Positions 37,001-43,210 of a DNA stretch of 44,443 bases are shown here, piece by piece. Below the pieces are notes generated by a model. The model did not search any database. It was not told the origin of the DNA and saw only the letters and a program-made list of their open reading frames with translations. The stretch spans positions 1 through 44,443 of the forward strand of contig NZ_JAPVLQ010000012.1 in the NCBI RefSeq assembly GCF_027158005.1, given 5' to 3'. This stretch comes from Rhodococcus sp. H36-A4 (lineage in GTDB: Bacteria; Actinomycetota; Actinomycetes; Mycobacteriales; Mycobacteriaceae). Position numbers and translations under genes: made by a program. Numbering within the stretch: position 1 is the first letter of the stretch; each line of letters starts with the position of its first letter.

Positions 37001-37357
37001 CGCTTCGGTGACTCGGTACCACTGAAGGCAGGACTGCTGACCAGCCTCGGCTTCGGTCACGTGTCCGGTCTCATCGCCGTGGTTCACCCGCAGGCCTTCC
37101 TCGAGGCCGTGCCTGCAGAGCGTCGCGCCGACTACATCGCTCGTGCCAACGAGCGACGCATCGCCGGTCAGCGCAGGCTGATCTCCGCCATGGTGGGAGG
37201 TGACGCACTGTACGAGCGGCCAGAAGACCGAAGGCTCGGACATGACGGGACGCCGGCAAAGGCGTCGCGCGAACTCGAAGCGGACATGCTGCTCACCGAG
37301 GCAGCACGCCTCGGCGACGACGATGTCTACCGCTCGGGTCTGCCGGGGTGCAAGTAA
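28073..37357 (+). CDS. fas: Type I fatty-acid synthase (FAS-I)
   Basis: Single chain of 3,094 residues (M. tuberculosis Fas has 3,069) that makes acyl-CoAs de novo for phospholipids and as primers for mycolic acids. Domains in order: acetyl transferase with Ser159 in GHSQG; enoyl reductase from about 425 (RSPILLAGMTPTTVDAK); hot-dog dehydratase near 1237-1290 (SGDHNPIHT); malonyl/palmitoyl transferase with Ser1460 in GHSVGEY; an Ala/Pro linker; acyl carrier region with probable phosphopantetheine Ser1843 in DLGSEL; ketoreductase from about 2136 (VVTGGSKGS); ketosynthase with Cys2735 in AACATAA and histidines in SKHDTS and TGHSKGG. The TTG at 28073 has GAGAGGAA nine bases upstream. The stop overlaps the acpS start. 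Confidence 0.98.
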   Translation: MTINESTPSQGQGASRSPKSGGGSRTLADRFAAGEPYALAFGGQGAPWLSSLEELARDSALEPELTDLVNESVAILAPVADELLVVRSVGFDPIGWMLEQDLADEDDAASTDGPSEAALTSAAVSLPGVFLTQVAALRALKLQGLDPAQTPPVAVIGHSQGLIAAESVKSDGAQDARLLAVAQLIGAAAGLVARRRGIIGAADRAPMVSVSNVEPERLASIIEELAIPGAPERSAVLAIRNGRRRVVLAGPPAQLARVQERSEQIAAEEERERDSKKRGGSVFAPVFEQLPVEVGFHHPALGDAVELVSAWAQRCGLDVDIARTLAHSILVAPVDWVDAIDGVVDAGADWILDLGPGDLLTRMTTPALRGQGVGIVAASTRGGHRNLLTPGAAPEVAPAWSEFAPKPITLPNGRVVVETTFTKLTGRSPILLAGMTPTTVDAKIVAAAANAGHWAELAGGGQVTEDIFTDRVAELSQLLEPGRAIQFNSLFLDPYLWKLQLGGRRLVQRARAAGAAIDGVVVTAGIPELEEAVALIEELSDAGISHVCFKPGTVAQIRAVIRIANEVPSYPVIVHIEGGRAGGHHSWEDLDDLLLATYAELRARPNLVICVGGGIGTPERAAEYLTGRWSLGAGYPKMPLDGILVGTAAMATLEATTSPEVKQLLVDTPGTPDWVGAGTASGGMASGRSQLGADIHEIDNAASRCGRLLDEVAGNADAVAERREEIIAALDGTAKPYFGDVESMTYQQWLIRYLDLAIGTDKRKDFDCGGEFTDAVTEANDSVWLDVTWRTRFLEMLQRTEARLHPVDRGPIPTLFADVDTLERPRAALRSLLAQFPDAGEVVLHPADITFFTSLCKLPGKPINFVPVVDGDVRRWWRSDSLWQAHDSRYSADQVCVIPGTVAVAGITRVDEPVGELLDRFEKATADELVSEGGAPAPAVSRRYAGIAPGLLGIVLAAPDVDWASRMTQNPVARLGDTADWIVESDTVASHPQTGSSLTVQDSTHVELTVPLAPGKEVRIRLTVPVSTVDGGAPVVTAEDAQASMSSLLGIAAGQDLPKVKNGVARLNLAWIPDLVADHGGVTGSGLPDSLTVSGKAVPDVLVGACWPAVFAVLGATRTAAGIDVIEGMLDLVHLDHSVNLEGELPSDASILVVKAEAGEVLDTDLGRVVEVTTTIGAMLGEGLDAPTVATLVERFAIRGRTGKGELSDPAPAGGSVSADAKDTPRRRRRQATILAPRNMAAFAQVSGDHNPIHTSDAAALLAGLGSPIVHGMWLSAAAQQAVTAIDYADTKTPPRRLTAWTARFLGMVRPGAEIDIRVDRTGFDQGAELIEVSCRVAGELVMVASARTAPPKTVYAFPGQGIQRQGMGLDARSRSKAAREVWERADKHTRKALGFSILAVVRDNPTTLKARGTVHRHPDGVIHLTQFTQVAMAVLGVAQVAEMRESGVFVENSILAGHSVGEYNALAAVAGVLPLEAVLEVVFQRGSAMHALVPRDASGRSDYRMAAIRPSQMGVADTEVHAFVAGVAEASGEFLEIVNLNLRGSQYAIAGTVAGLAALEKEIDVRVAEFGGKRAFIVVPGIDVPFHSTVLRGGVDDFRTRLETLLPADLDPEILLGRYVPNLVPRPFSLERSFIQEIADLVPSEPLNNVLADFDSWAARPHDLCRVVLTELLAWQFASPVRWIETQDLLFAEEADGGLGVERFVEIGLGATPTVANLASQTLKLPGRFGFPVEVLNLEREAAIVYGTDTDPAPVEEEESAPVEAASSPAASAAPAPAAAPSAPSGGPRPDDISFSASDATKILIGLWTKLQLDQIGPADTIEALCDGVSSRRNQLLVDLGSELSLGAIDGAADADMGALSGTVNKLARTYKPFGPVLSDSINDHLRKVFGPSGRRPASIADRVKKVWELGDGWAHHVTAEVALGTRDGSSVRGGALGGLADGALADGTAVDNVIDSAVAAVAARRGVSVSLPQTGGGSGGTVDAAALGEFTEHITGRDGVLASAARLVLEQLGFADAPNALAVDNPDAALVDLVAAELGSDWPRLVAPAFDERKAVLVDDRWATAREDLARLWLGTAGDIAVESFAGSGKAVAAQAQWWKSKAQTERKTTLAEFYGRIADIAQSSEDKGEWSDEVAVVTGGSKGSIAAAIAAKLLGGGATVFITTSKLNDERLKFYRELYRANARAGAALWVVPANIASYTDVDALIEWIGSDQVDNAGGAKTLVKAGVTPTMLFPFAAPRVVGELSDAGARAEMEMRVLLWSVERLIGGLSKIGYDNDIDTHLHVVLPGSPNRGMFGGDGAYGESKAALDAIATKWGSEKNWAERVSIAHAHIGWVRGTGLMGGNDPIVEAVEAEGVRTWSTSEMATELLKLCEPAARRQATQAPLLADLTGGLANTKLDLVELSRAAADAATEKVEEVLDSSVIAALPAPPRLSTSTTAPAWPALDVDPKDLIVIVGAGELGPYGSARTRFEMEVDEELSAAGVLELAWNTGLITWENDPKPGWYDIESGDLVPEADIADKYHDIVVEKCGIRTYVDDGAMVGNTAPLMTSIFLDNDLTFVVGTEVDARSFAAADPEHTVIAPVPESGDWQVTRKAGTEIRVPRKMKLTRTVGGQIPTGFDPTKWGISPDMASSIDRVALWNIVTTVDAFISSGFNPSELMRWVHPTLVANTQGTGMGGMESMRSLYIDTLLGDARANDILQEALPNVVAAHVVQSYIGSYGAMVHPVAACATAAVSVEEGVDKIKLGKAQLVVAGGFDDLSTEGIIGFGDMSATADSAAMSAKGISDRRFSRANDRRRGGFVESQGGGTVLLARGDLALEMGLPVLGVVAYAQSFGDGVHTSIPAPGLGALSAGRGGKDSSFALSLNALGVSADDVAVISKHDTSTAANDPNEAELHTRLAKAIGRTDGAPLFVVSQKSLTGHSKGGAAAFQLIGLCQVLSNGVIPPNRSLDCVDDKMTEFEHLVWAREPLRFGDSVPLKAGLLTSLGFGHVSGLIAVVHPQAFLEAVPAERRADYIARANERRIAGQRRLISAMVGGDALYERPEDRRLGHDGTPAKASRELEADMLLTEAARLGDDDVYRSGLPGCK

Positions 37358-37749
37358 TGGCTATTCTCGGAGTAGGTTTCGACCTGGTGACCGTGTCCGA
37401 CTTCGCCGAGCAGATGGACAAGGCCGGCACGACGATGATCCGCGACAGCTTCACCACGGGGGAGCGTCGGCACTCGGCAACGAAGAGTTCCGACCCGGCT
37501 CGCCATTACGCAGCACGGTGGGCCGCGAAGGAAGCGGTTCTCAAGGCCTGGGCGACTTCACGTTTCGCCAGGCCGCCGCAGATCGGTGACAATCCGTACC
37601 CGCTCATCGAGGTCGTCAACGACGCCTGGGGCCGGCCGTCGATCAAGCTGCACGGCATGGCTCTGGAGTTTCTGCCGACAGTCAAGATTCATCTGTCCCT
37701 GACCCACGACGGCGATATCGCTGCAGCCGTGGCGATCTTGGAAGAATAG
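37357..37749 (+). CDS. acpS: Holo-[acyl-carrier-protein] synthase
   Basis: Protein of 130 residues, the same length as M. tuberculosis AcpS. It moves 4'-phosphopantetheine from CoA onto the carrier serine of FAS-I. Magnesium ligands are Asp9 in GVGFDL and Glu59 in ARWAAKEAVLKAW; the C-terminal SLTHDGDIAAAVAILE is typical. The ATG at 37357 overlaps the fas stop codon by one base (TAATG), so synthase and activator are translated together. A GTG nine bases upstream is possible but less like the family. Confidence 0.97.
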   Translation: MAILGVGFDLVTVSDFAEQMDKAGTTMIRDSFTTGERRHSATKSSDPARHYAARWAAKEAVLKAWATSRFARPPQIGDNPYPLIEVVNDAWGRPSIKLHGMALEFLPTVKIHLSLTHDGDIAAAVAILEE

Positions 37750-37764
37750 GTCTGTAGACACACG

Positions 37765-37797
37765 ACGCCGGTCCGCTCGTTACGAGTGGGCCGGCGT
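37765..37797. terminator. Terminator hairpin after fas-acpS
   Basis: A 15-bp stem with two G-T wobbles (ACGCCGGTCCGCTCG at 37765-37779 with its complement to 37797) around a three-base TTA loop, starting 16 bases after acpS. It has no T-run, but its place between convergent genes suggests a bidirectional end of transcription. Confidence 0.7.
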
Positions 37798-37838
37798 TCG
37801 TGGTTTCGGCGGTCGCTCGGGAGGGTCCGAGCCGAGGT

Positions 37839-38465
37839 CTACTCGGCGGAGGCGCCCGAACGCCTGCTGTCCCTCTCGGCGCCGAGAAGGTACGCGGTCA
37901 TGATGCGTTTGAGTTCGGCGACCGCATCTTCATGGCTCTGTCCGTCCTGAACGGAGAAGTTCAGCATCGAGTAGACGATGTGGACGAGGACCTGGGCCAT
38001 AAGGTTGCGTCGCACTCTCGGGGTCCGTGGAGTGAGGGGGCCGAGCATGCGGGCGACCTGGTCTGCGAATTCGCGTTCGTGGATGACGCCGGTGGCGCGC
38101 GTGGACGGAGTGGACTGCATGGCGAGCCACACCTCCCGCCGCGACGGATCGGACATCCACATATTGGCCATGTGGTCGACGAATTTGTTGAGGAATCGAA
38201 GCCAATCCAGCGACGGCACCTCACCGTTGAAGTCGGCCAGTTCTTGTTGAACGCCGACGACGTCCTGCCGGTTGAGCTCGCACACGATCACGTACTTGTT
38301 GGCGAAGAACTGGTAGAGGGTGCCGATCGGCAGCTCGGCGCGAGCGGCAACTTCCTCACAGGTGAACGATTCGAATCCGGCGTCGCTCAGGACGTCCCGT
38401 GATGCGGCAAGCAATGCGTCGAACTTGCGTTGGCTGCGTTCTTGGGTAGGACGCCGCCGCGGCAT
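37839..38465 (-). CDS. TetR-family transcriptional regulator
   Basis: Protein of 208 residues from the ATG at 38465, which has AGGAG three bases upstream; a GTG at 38543 would add 26 residues. The helix-turn-helix region is FDALLAASRDVLSDAGFESFTCEEVAARAELPIGTLYQFFANKYVI, a classic TetR pattern. The C-terminal part (WLRFLNKFVDHMANMW and later helices) is a ligand-binding domain of unknown specificity. It converges on fas-acpS across a hairpin. Position makes a role in lipid control conceivable, but the mycobacterial FasR gene lies elsewhere, so there is no proof. Confidence 0.88.
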   Translation of the reverse strand: MPRRRPTQERSQRKFDALLAASRDVLSDAGFESFTCEEVAARAELPIGTLYQFFANKYVIVCELNRQDVVGVQQELADFNGEVPSLDWLRFLNKFVDHMANMWMSDPSRREVWLAMQSTPSTRATGVIHEREFADQVARMLGPLTPRTPRVRRNLMAQVLVHIVYSMLNFSVQDGQSHEDAVAELKRIMTAYLLGAERDSRRSGASAE

Positions 38466-38813
38466 CAGCTCCTGTGTCTCTACCGTCGATTCGAGCGCTG
38501 CGTCTATTCGTCTCGCAGCCTGGGCGCTAGCAGAGGACTCCACGCACTCAGGCTAGCGGCCCGAGCGCCATCTACTCCACTACGCGGAGTTACAGACACC
38601 GAGTGGCGGCTAGGGACCAGTGGAACCTCACTCCATCTCGCCGTGCCGCTCGATACAGTCAATTGGGCAGATCCCGAGTTGCTTTCTGGTCAAGAAAACC
38701 ATCTTTAGGTATGGTTCGAGTATCAGTTACATCGTCGTGGAGGGTGACGTCGCCGATTTCGTCTCGGAGATGCTCATGTCGGGAGCCTCACCCTTAGGCA
38801 CAGGAGTATTTAC
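38466..38813. other. Intergenic region without recognised gene
   Basis: 348 bases between the TetR start and the next plus-strand gene. The part nearest the TetR gene may encode its alternative N terminus (up to 38543). The rest holds no open frame I trust. An AGGAG ribosome site at 38801-38805 serves the gene at 38814. I found no convincing promoter boxes or strong palindromes. Confidence 0.5.
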
Positions 38814-40169
38814 GTGGCCACTATTGGTCTTTCCATCGAGTCGGGTGCACTGCACGCCGTCCTTTTCGATGGGGTCGAAGATTCGGTAGCGGCAAGCCAG
38901 GTCACCGCGCTGGACGACGGCGTTGCAGCATCGCTGACTGCTGCCATCGAGAGCATGCGTGAGCTTGCTGCGGCCGCTGAAATAGCAGTGGACGGCATTG
39001 GAGTGGTGTATCGCTCGGATGAAGAGCGTGCGCTGTTCGAGTCGGCGATCGAGGAGGCGGACGTCGATTCGGTGTCGATGATCTCCGCATCGTCGGCGTT
39101 GCTGGGCTGGCTGGCGAGATCGACCGAGTTCACCTCCGCCGAGCGAGTCCTTCTCTACTACATGGGCCCGTCGGGGGTATCGATCTCGCTTGCCGACGCG
39201 GCACAAGAAACCCTGACGCCCGCGAAGACTGCGGCATTCGAGTCGCCTACCCCCGAGCGCATCGGCGGCACGGTGGCACTGGCGTGGGAAGTTCTCGACG
39301 AGTCCGGCGAAGCCGACTCCGTGGCGCTGTTCGGGGACCTCTCGGGTAACAGAGACGTGATCGACATCCTTTCCCTCGGGCTCGGCGTGCCGGTGATTCG
39401 CGTCGGCGACGCCAATCTGATCGCGGCCAGCGGTGCGGGACTGCTTGCGGAACGGAACGTGGTTCGGAAGGAGCCGTCGGTCCTCGATGAAGACAGTGCC
39501 GCCGATGACGCTGTCGACGTTGTCATCCCGGTGACGGACGCCGAAGACGAATCCGAGACGGTACCGGCGGTAGCACCTGCCGCTCCTGTGTTGGTGACGT
39601 CGGAGCCTCCCGTCGTGGCAGCGGAGGTGTACCAGCCGCGGGTGCGCCGTTCCATGCCACGCAAGAAGCTCGTACTCGCTGGAGCCTTTCTGGTGGGAAT
39701 CCTTTCCGGTGGAGTTGCACTGGCATCCACGTTGCCTGCGGATTCGCCGAAGAGTCAAACTCCCACGGAGATCGCGAAATCGAGGTCGACGGCAATCGAT
39801 ACCGACTTGGGTAAGAGCGAAAGTGTCGCGGCCCAGCCCCCGGCCCTGACGCCGGAGCCAGCGCCACCACCTCCCGCGCCGTGGGCACCGGAAGCGGTGT
39901 TCTTGCCTGCGCCGGTAGTCGAGAATTGGACGGTCGATCCAACAACAGGCGTCGCGAAGCCACGAGAAACGTTTACCCCGATACCGGCTCAGTCGATCCC
40001 CCCGGCCGCCGCTGTAGTGCCGCGAAGTGAGGTGGCTCCTCCGGAGTTCGCCGTCCCGGTCATCATTCCCGAGCCAGGGAAATCCCAGGAACAACTCGAA
40101 CAGGAGGCTTGGGACCGGCACTGGCAGCACACTGCACAGTGGGTCGAACAGGAGTTTCACGAAAACTGA
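38814..40169 (+). CDS. Single-pass membrane protein with actin-fold-like N domain and Pro-rich tail
   Basis: Protein of 451 residues, function unknown. Residues 1-215 (start ATIGLSIESGALHAVLFDG) look like a degenerate Hsp70/actin-type or DUF7159-like domain, but no intact ATP-binding motif is evident. An acidic linker (about 223-268) leads to a basic RVRRSMPRKK stop and one membrane helix (about 285-307). Beyond it lies a Pro/Ala-rich extracytoplasmic tail (about 330-430) ending in a Glu/Gln/His-rich helix. The arrangement suggests a protein that senses or links across the envelope. The GTG at 38814 has AGGAG about eight bases upstream. Similar proteins are known in mycobacteria without assigned roles. 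Confidence 0.75.
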   Translation: MATIGLSIESGALHAVLFDGVEDSVAASQVTALDDGVAASLTAAIESMRELAAAAEIAVDGIGVVYRSDEERALFESAIEEADVDSVSMISASSALLGWLARSTEFTSAERVLLYYMGPSGVSISLADAAQETLTPAKTAAFESPTPERIGGTVALAWEVLDESGEADSVALFGDLSGNRDVIDILSLGLGVPVIRVGDANLIAASGAGLLAERNVVRKEPSVLDEDSAADDAVDVVIPVTDAEDESETVPAVAPAAPVLVTSEPPVVAAEVYQPRVRRSMPRKKLVLAGAFLVGILSGGVALASTLPADSPKSQTPTEIAKSRSTAIDTDLGKSESVAAQPPALTPEPAPPPPAPWAPEAVFLPAPVVENWTVDPTTGVAKPRETFTPIPAQSIPPAAAVVPRSEVAPPEFAVPVIIPEPGKSQEQLEQEAWDRHWQHTAQWVEQEFHEN

Positions 40170-40248
40170 CCCTCTGCCCGACCTCCCTGCACGATGACAC
40201 AATGATCGGCAAGGGTAGAGACGGTCGGTAAGAGTGTCAGGAGTGACG

Positions 40249-41595
40249 ATGTCGGATGTTCGATCGGCGATTTCCGCAGACATGCCGCGGGCTCAGCGCG
40301 AACTGCGAGAGTTGGTGGCGTTTCGATCGGTTCACGACGAACGTCAGTTTCCGCGTGAAGAGTGTGTGGCTGCGGCCAACTGGGTTCGCAGCGCATTCCT
40401 GGACGCCGGACTGGAATCGGTGGAGCTGATCGAGACCGACGACGATTCGCTGGCCGTCGTGGGGCACCGGCCCGCGCCCGTAGGTGCGCCGACAGTGCTC
40501 CTGTATTCGCACTACGACGTCCAACCGCCGGGGGACCGATCGCTGTGGGACAGCGAGCCGTTCGAACTCACCGAGTCTCGAGGCCGCTGGTTCGGCCGCG
40601 GCGCAGCAGACTGCAAGGGCAACGTCGTCATGCATCTGCTGGCGCTGCGCGCACTCGGTGACGACCTTGCCGTCGGGGTCACCGTGGTTTCCGAAGGTTC
40701 GGAAGAGATGGGCACCGGCGGACTCGAAGCACTCGTGCAGGCGAGGCCCGAACTGTTCGAATCCGACGTCATCATCATCGCCGACACCGGCAACGCTGCC
40801 GTGGGTCGGCCGACCGTGACGACGACACTACGCGGAATCGCCAATGTCGTTGTCCAAGTGGACACTTTGAACGGCGAAGTCCACTCCGGAATGTACGGCG
40901 GCCCAGCCCCCGACGCCCTCGCTGCACTGATCCAGTTGCTGTCCACACTGCGAGACGAGCACGGCAATACCGTCGTGGACGGATTGGACACGAGCCAGGT
41001 GTGGGACGGCATCGACTATCCAGCCGATCGGTTTCGCGCCGACGCAGGGGTATTGGACGGGGTGGATCTTGCGGGTTCGGCCTCGGTTGCCGACGCCGTG
41101 TGGGCGCGCCCAGCTCTCACGGTCCTGGGAATCGACTGCCCGCCCGTCGTGGGTTCGGCGGCCGCAATTTCGCCGACGGCGTCCGCACGCCTCAATTTGA
41201 GGGTGCCGCCCGGTACCGATCCACAGACCGCTCAGGACGCACTCGAGGCCCATCTACGGGCGCACGTGCCGTGGAGCGCGCGCGTGAGCATCGAGCGCGA
41301 GGCAATCGGATCGCCGTTCCGGGCGCGAACCGACGGCCCCGGTTACGCAGCTCTCAGCGATGCGATGAAGGAAGCATTCGGCATGGAAGTGTCCGCGGCA
41401 GGGCAAGGCGGCTCGATCCCGCTGTGCAACGTTCTGGCACAGACGTTCCCGAAAGCCGAGATCGTGCTCATGGGCGTCGAAGAACCGCTGTGCCGCATCC
41501 ACGCACCCAACGAAAGCGTCGACCCGCGGGAAATCGAGAACATCGCCGTCGCCGAAGCCCTGTTTCTACAGAAGCTCGGACGGTCAGACCGATAG
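40249..41595 (+). CDS. M20-family metallopeptidase (dipeptidase)
   Basis: Protein of 448 residues corresponding to Rv2522c, a zinc-dependent peptidase of the M20 family acting on di- or small peptides. Metal and catalytic residues are His88 and Asp90 in YSHYDVQPPGD, Asp121 in GRGAADCKGN, the Glu152-Glu153 pair in SEGSEEMGTGG, Asp179 in IADTGN, and a C-terminal His in RIHAPNESV. A dimerisation domain sits in the middle (about 200-330). The ATG at 40249 has AGGAG five bases upstream; a GTG at 40234 is the longer alternative. Its last 12 bases overlap the convergent bcp gene. Confidence 0.92.
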   Translation: MSDVRSAISADMPRAQRELRELVAFRSVHDERQFPREECVAAANWVRSAFLDAGLESVELIETDDDSLAVVGHRPAPVGAPTVLLYSHYDVQPPGDRSLWDSEPFELTESRGRWFGRGAADCKGNVVMHLLALRALGDDLAVGVTVVSEGSEEMGTGGLEALVQARPELFESDVIIIADTGNAAVGRPTVTTTLRGIANVVVQVDTLNGEVHSGMYGGPAPDALAALIQLLSTLRDEHGNTVVDGLDTSQVWDGIDYPADRFRADAGVLDGVDLAGSASVADAVWARPALTVLGIDCPPVVGSAAAISPTASARLNLRVPPGTDPQTAQDALEAHLRAHVPWSARVSIEREAIGSPFRARTDGPGYAALSDAMKEAFGMEVSAAGQGGSIPLCNVLAQTFPKAEIVLMGVEEPLCRIHAPNESVDPREIENIAVAEALFLQKLGRSDR

Positions 41596-42057
41596 GTCTC
41601 GGCGAAGCTTCGCAACATGCCCGGTGGCGCGGACGTTGTACTGCGCTACCTCGATCTTGCCTGCCTCGTCGACGAGGAACGTCGAACGAATGACACCCTG
41701 CACCGTCTTGCCGTACATCTTCTTCTCGCCGAAAGCGCCCCACGCCAGAAGCGTCGACTTCTCCGGGTCGGAGAGCAACGGGAAGTTCAAGCCCTCGGCG
41801 TCGCGGAACTTCGCGAGCTTCGCCGGCTTGTCGGGGGAGATGCCGATGACCTCGAGGCCTGCGCCGTTGAGTTCGGCCAGACTGTCGCGGAAATCGCACG
41901 CCTGCTTGGTGCAGCCAGGCGTGCTGGCAGCGGGGTAGAAGTAGATGACGACCTTCTTGCCCGCGTAATCGGACAGTGAGACGTCGTTTCCGTCTGCATC
42001 GGGCAAAGTGAAGGCCGGTGCAGTGTCGCCGGGCTCGAGCTTCTTGTTGTCGGTCAC
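41584..42057 (-). CDS. bcp: Thioredoxin-dependent peroxiredoxin Bcp
   Basis: Protein of 157 residues of the BCP/PrxQ class, reducing hydrogen peroxide and organic hydroperoxides. The peroxidatic Cys49 lies in YPAASTPGCTKQAC and the resolving Cys54 five residues later, the atypical two-cysteine arrangement. TFLVDEAGKI and KKVVIYFYP complete the fold. It corresponds to Rv2521 in the same neighbourhood as fas. The stop codon region overlaps the M20 peptidase gene by 12 bases tail to tail. Confidence 0.95.
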   Translation of the reverse strand: MTDNKKLEPGDTAPAFTLPDADGNDVSLSDYAGKKVVIYFYPAASTPGCTKQACDFRDSLAELNGAGLEVIGISPDKPAKLAKFRDAEGLNFPLLSDPEKSTLLAWGAFGEKKMYGKTVQGVIRSTFLVDEAGKIEVAQYNVRATGHVAKLRRDLSV

Positions 42058-42137
42058 AGGAGAAGAGTATCCAGATTCAGCAGTGCTCTACGCTCGACAA
42101 CGACAGACGAAAGATTTTGCGACAAGTTGGAGGACAC

Positions 42138-42359
42138 GTGGCCAAGGACACCGACCGGATCGAACGCGAGATCGAGGCCGCTCGCAATCAGCTCGCCAGC
42201 ACACTCGACGAGCTGAGCGTCCGCGCGAGCCCCAAGCGCATCGTCGAAAGCACAAAGCAGACCGTGATCGCCAAGCTCAACGAACCGCCGGTGAAGTACA
42301 CCCTCATCGGAGTCGGCGCAGTAGTCGCAGTGCTCGTCGTCCGCAAGATTTTCAGCTAA
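42138..42359 (+). CDS. Small DUF3618 membrane protein
   Basis: Protein of 73 residues from the GTG at 42138, which has a strong GGAGG site (42129-42133). The first 45 residues (DTDRIEREIEAARNQLASTLDELSVRASP) match the DUF3618 pattern, an amphipathic Glu/Arg-rich helix. A membrane helix (about 52-68) ends the chain. The family is actinobacterial, often near the fas/bcp region (Rv2520c in M. tuberculosis), and has no known function. It is divergent from bcp. Confidence 0.87.
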   Translation: MAKDTDRIEREIEAARNQLASTLDELSVRASPKRIVESTKQTVIAKLNEPPVKYTLIGVGAVVAVLVVRKIFS

Positions 42360-42380
42360 AAACGCCTCTGACCACCCGAT

Positions 42381-42410
42381 TTCACATTCGGTCAGCGATC
42401 CTGTTAAAGT
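42381..42410 (+). promoter_or_regulatory. Candidate tRNA-Lys promoter
   Basis: TTCACA (42381-42386) and TAAAGT (42405-42410) are spaced by 18 bases, resembling -35 and -10 elements, with TG two bases before the -10 box as an extended element. The mature tRNA begins 38 bases downstream. Confidence 0.45.
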
Positions 42411-42448
42411 TTCCCCGGCACCACAGAGAACGACGGTGGTGCTGATCG

Positions 42449-42522
42449 GCGCCATTAGCTCAGTTGGTTAGAGCAGCTGACTCTTAATCAGCGGGTCCGG
42501 GGTTCGAATCCCTGATGGCGCA
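42449..42522 (+). tRNA. tRNA-Lys(CTT)
   Basis: Acceptor GCGCCAT (42449-42455) pairs with ATGGCGC (42515-42521), with discriminator A at 42522. The anticodon arm GCTGA-CTCTTAA-TCAGC gives anticodon CTT, reading AAG. The T loop GGTTCGAATCC is canonical. CCA is not encoded. tRNA genes are common integration targets, and an integrase pseudogene lies downstream. Confidence 0.97.
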
Positions 42523-42529
42523 CAAGAGA

Positions 42530-42571
42530 GACCCCCGACCAGCATAAATGCCGGTCGGGGGTCAGCTTTTT
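42530..42571 (+). terminator. Terminator of tRNA-Lys
   Basis: GACCCCCGACC (42530-42540) pairs perfectly with GGTCGGGGGTC (42553-42563) around a 12-base loop and is followed by AGCTTTTTG. This is a textbook intrinsic terminator, eight bases after the tRNA. Confidence 0.88.
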
Positions 42572-42590
42572 GTCAAAGGGAGTCAGGTCT

Positions 42591-42828
42591 ACTCATCACT
42601 TTGAGGGCAAAGTGATGAGTGAATTTGGCGATGTTCCCCCAGGTCGCGGGCCGTGTCCGCGTCATCGACGATGATTCGACTCGCAGAACCGTTTGTCCGG
42701 GATTCGAGTGCGATCGATGGCATGCGTATCTGCCTCTGACATGCTCTTCGGTGTTGTCGCCGGCCGTAGAAGGACCGCGAGAATACGGCTGTGGACCGTA
42801 GGTCATCACTTCCTCATCACTTTGCCCT
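42591..42828. repeat. Segment bounded by 16-bp inverted repeats
   Basis: AGGGCAAAGTGATGAG at 42604-42619 is repeated as its exact reverse complement CTCATCACTTTGCCCT at 42813-42828, so 225 bases are framed by 16-bp inverted ends. A further ACTCATCACTTTG at 42591-42603 makes a perfect 13-bp hairpin with 42608-42620. I see no flanking target duplication. An open frame on the minus strand (42573-42809, 78 codons) runs through the segment but resembles no protein I know. The segment may be a MITE-like or decayed insertion sequence. Confidence 0.6.
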
Positions 42829-43210
42829 ACGCAGTGCCAGGCTGCGGTCGCTATTTCCAGTCGAGCACGGGGTCGACTTCGGTGGATGGTTCGGCGGCGC
42901 GAGTCCGCTTAGAAAGTGTTCGCGGCGCCGGCGGGGATTTCGCGAGGTTCGGATCTGGGCTCGCTCGGATGCGAATCTGGAGTAGCTATTTGATCCCGCT
43001 GGCGCGGAGCCTATTCGGCTTGCATTGATCCAGGAAAGTTCGGCGGTTCTGCCGGCGGATCGAGTGGTGCTGGGCGTGTGGGAACCCGATATTCCGCTTG
43101 ATCGGAGGTTGGGCTCGTAAATCGCATCTTCCGCACCATCTAACACAAAACGCCAGTTCAACAGGGTTTTCGATCTGAGCGCTGTCAGTGACCTGCGCTA
43201 CGCTGCGCAG
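42829..43210. other. Region without recognised gene
   Basis: 382 bases between the inverted-repeat segment and the integrase remnant. All frames are short or look like shadows, and no RNA gene is evident. CCGATATTCCGC at 43086-43097 recurs at 43277-43288 inside the integrase remnant, at the point where its frame changes. The composition is less regular than in neighbouring genes, consistent with decayed accessory DNA. Confidence 0.5.

Noticed and set aside
35237..37243. 668-codon open frame antisense to the 3' part of fas
   Set aside because: Same reason; the composition mirrors the fas third-position pattern.
26937..38543. Antibiotic or siderophore biosynthetic cluster around the giant gene
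   Set aside because: The giant gene has the exact FAS-I domain order and a neighbouring acpS; there are no tailoring, transport or thioesterase genes.
42573..42809. 78-codon minus-strand frame within the inverted-repeat segment
   Set aside because: No recognisable protein, and it runs through both the hairpin and the terminator-proximal sequence; I keep it only as part of the repeat description.
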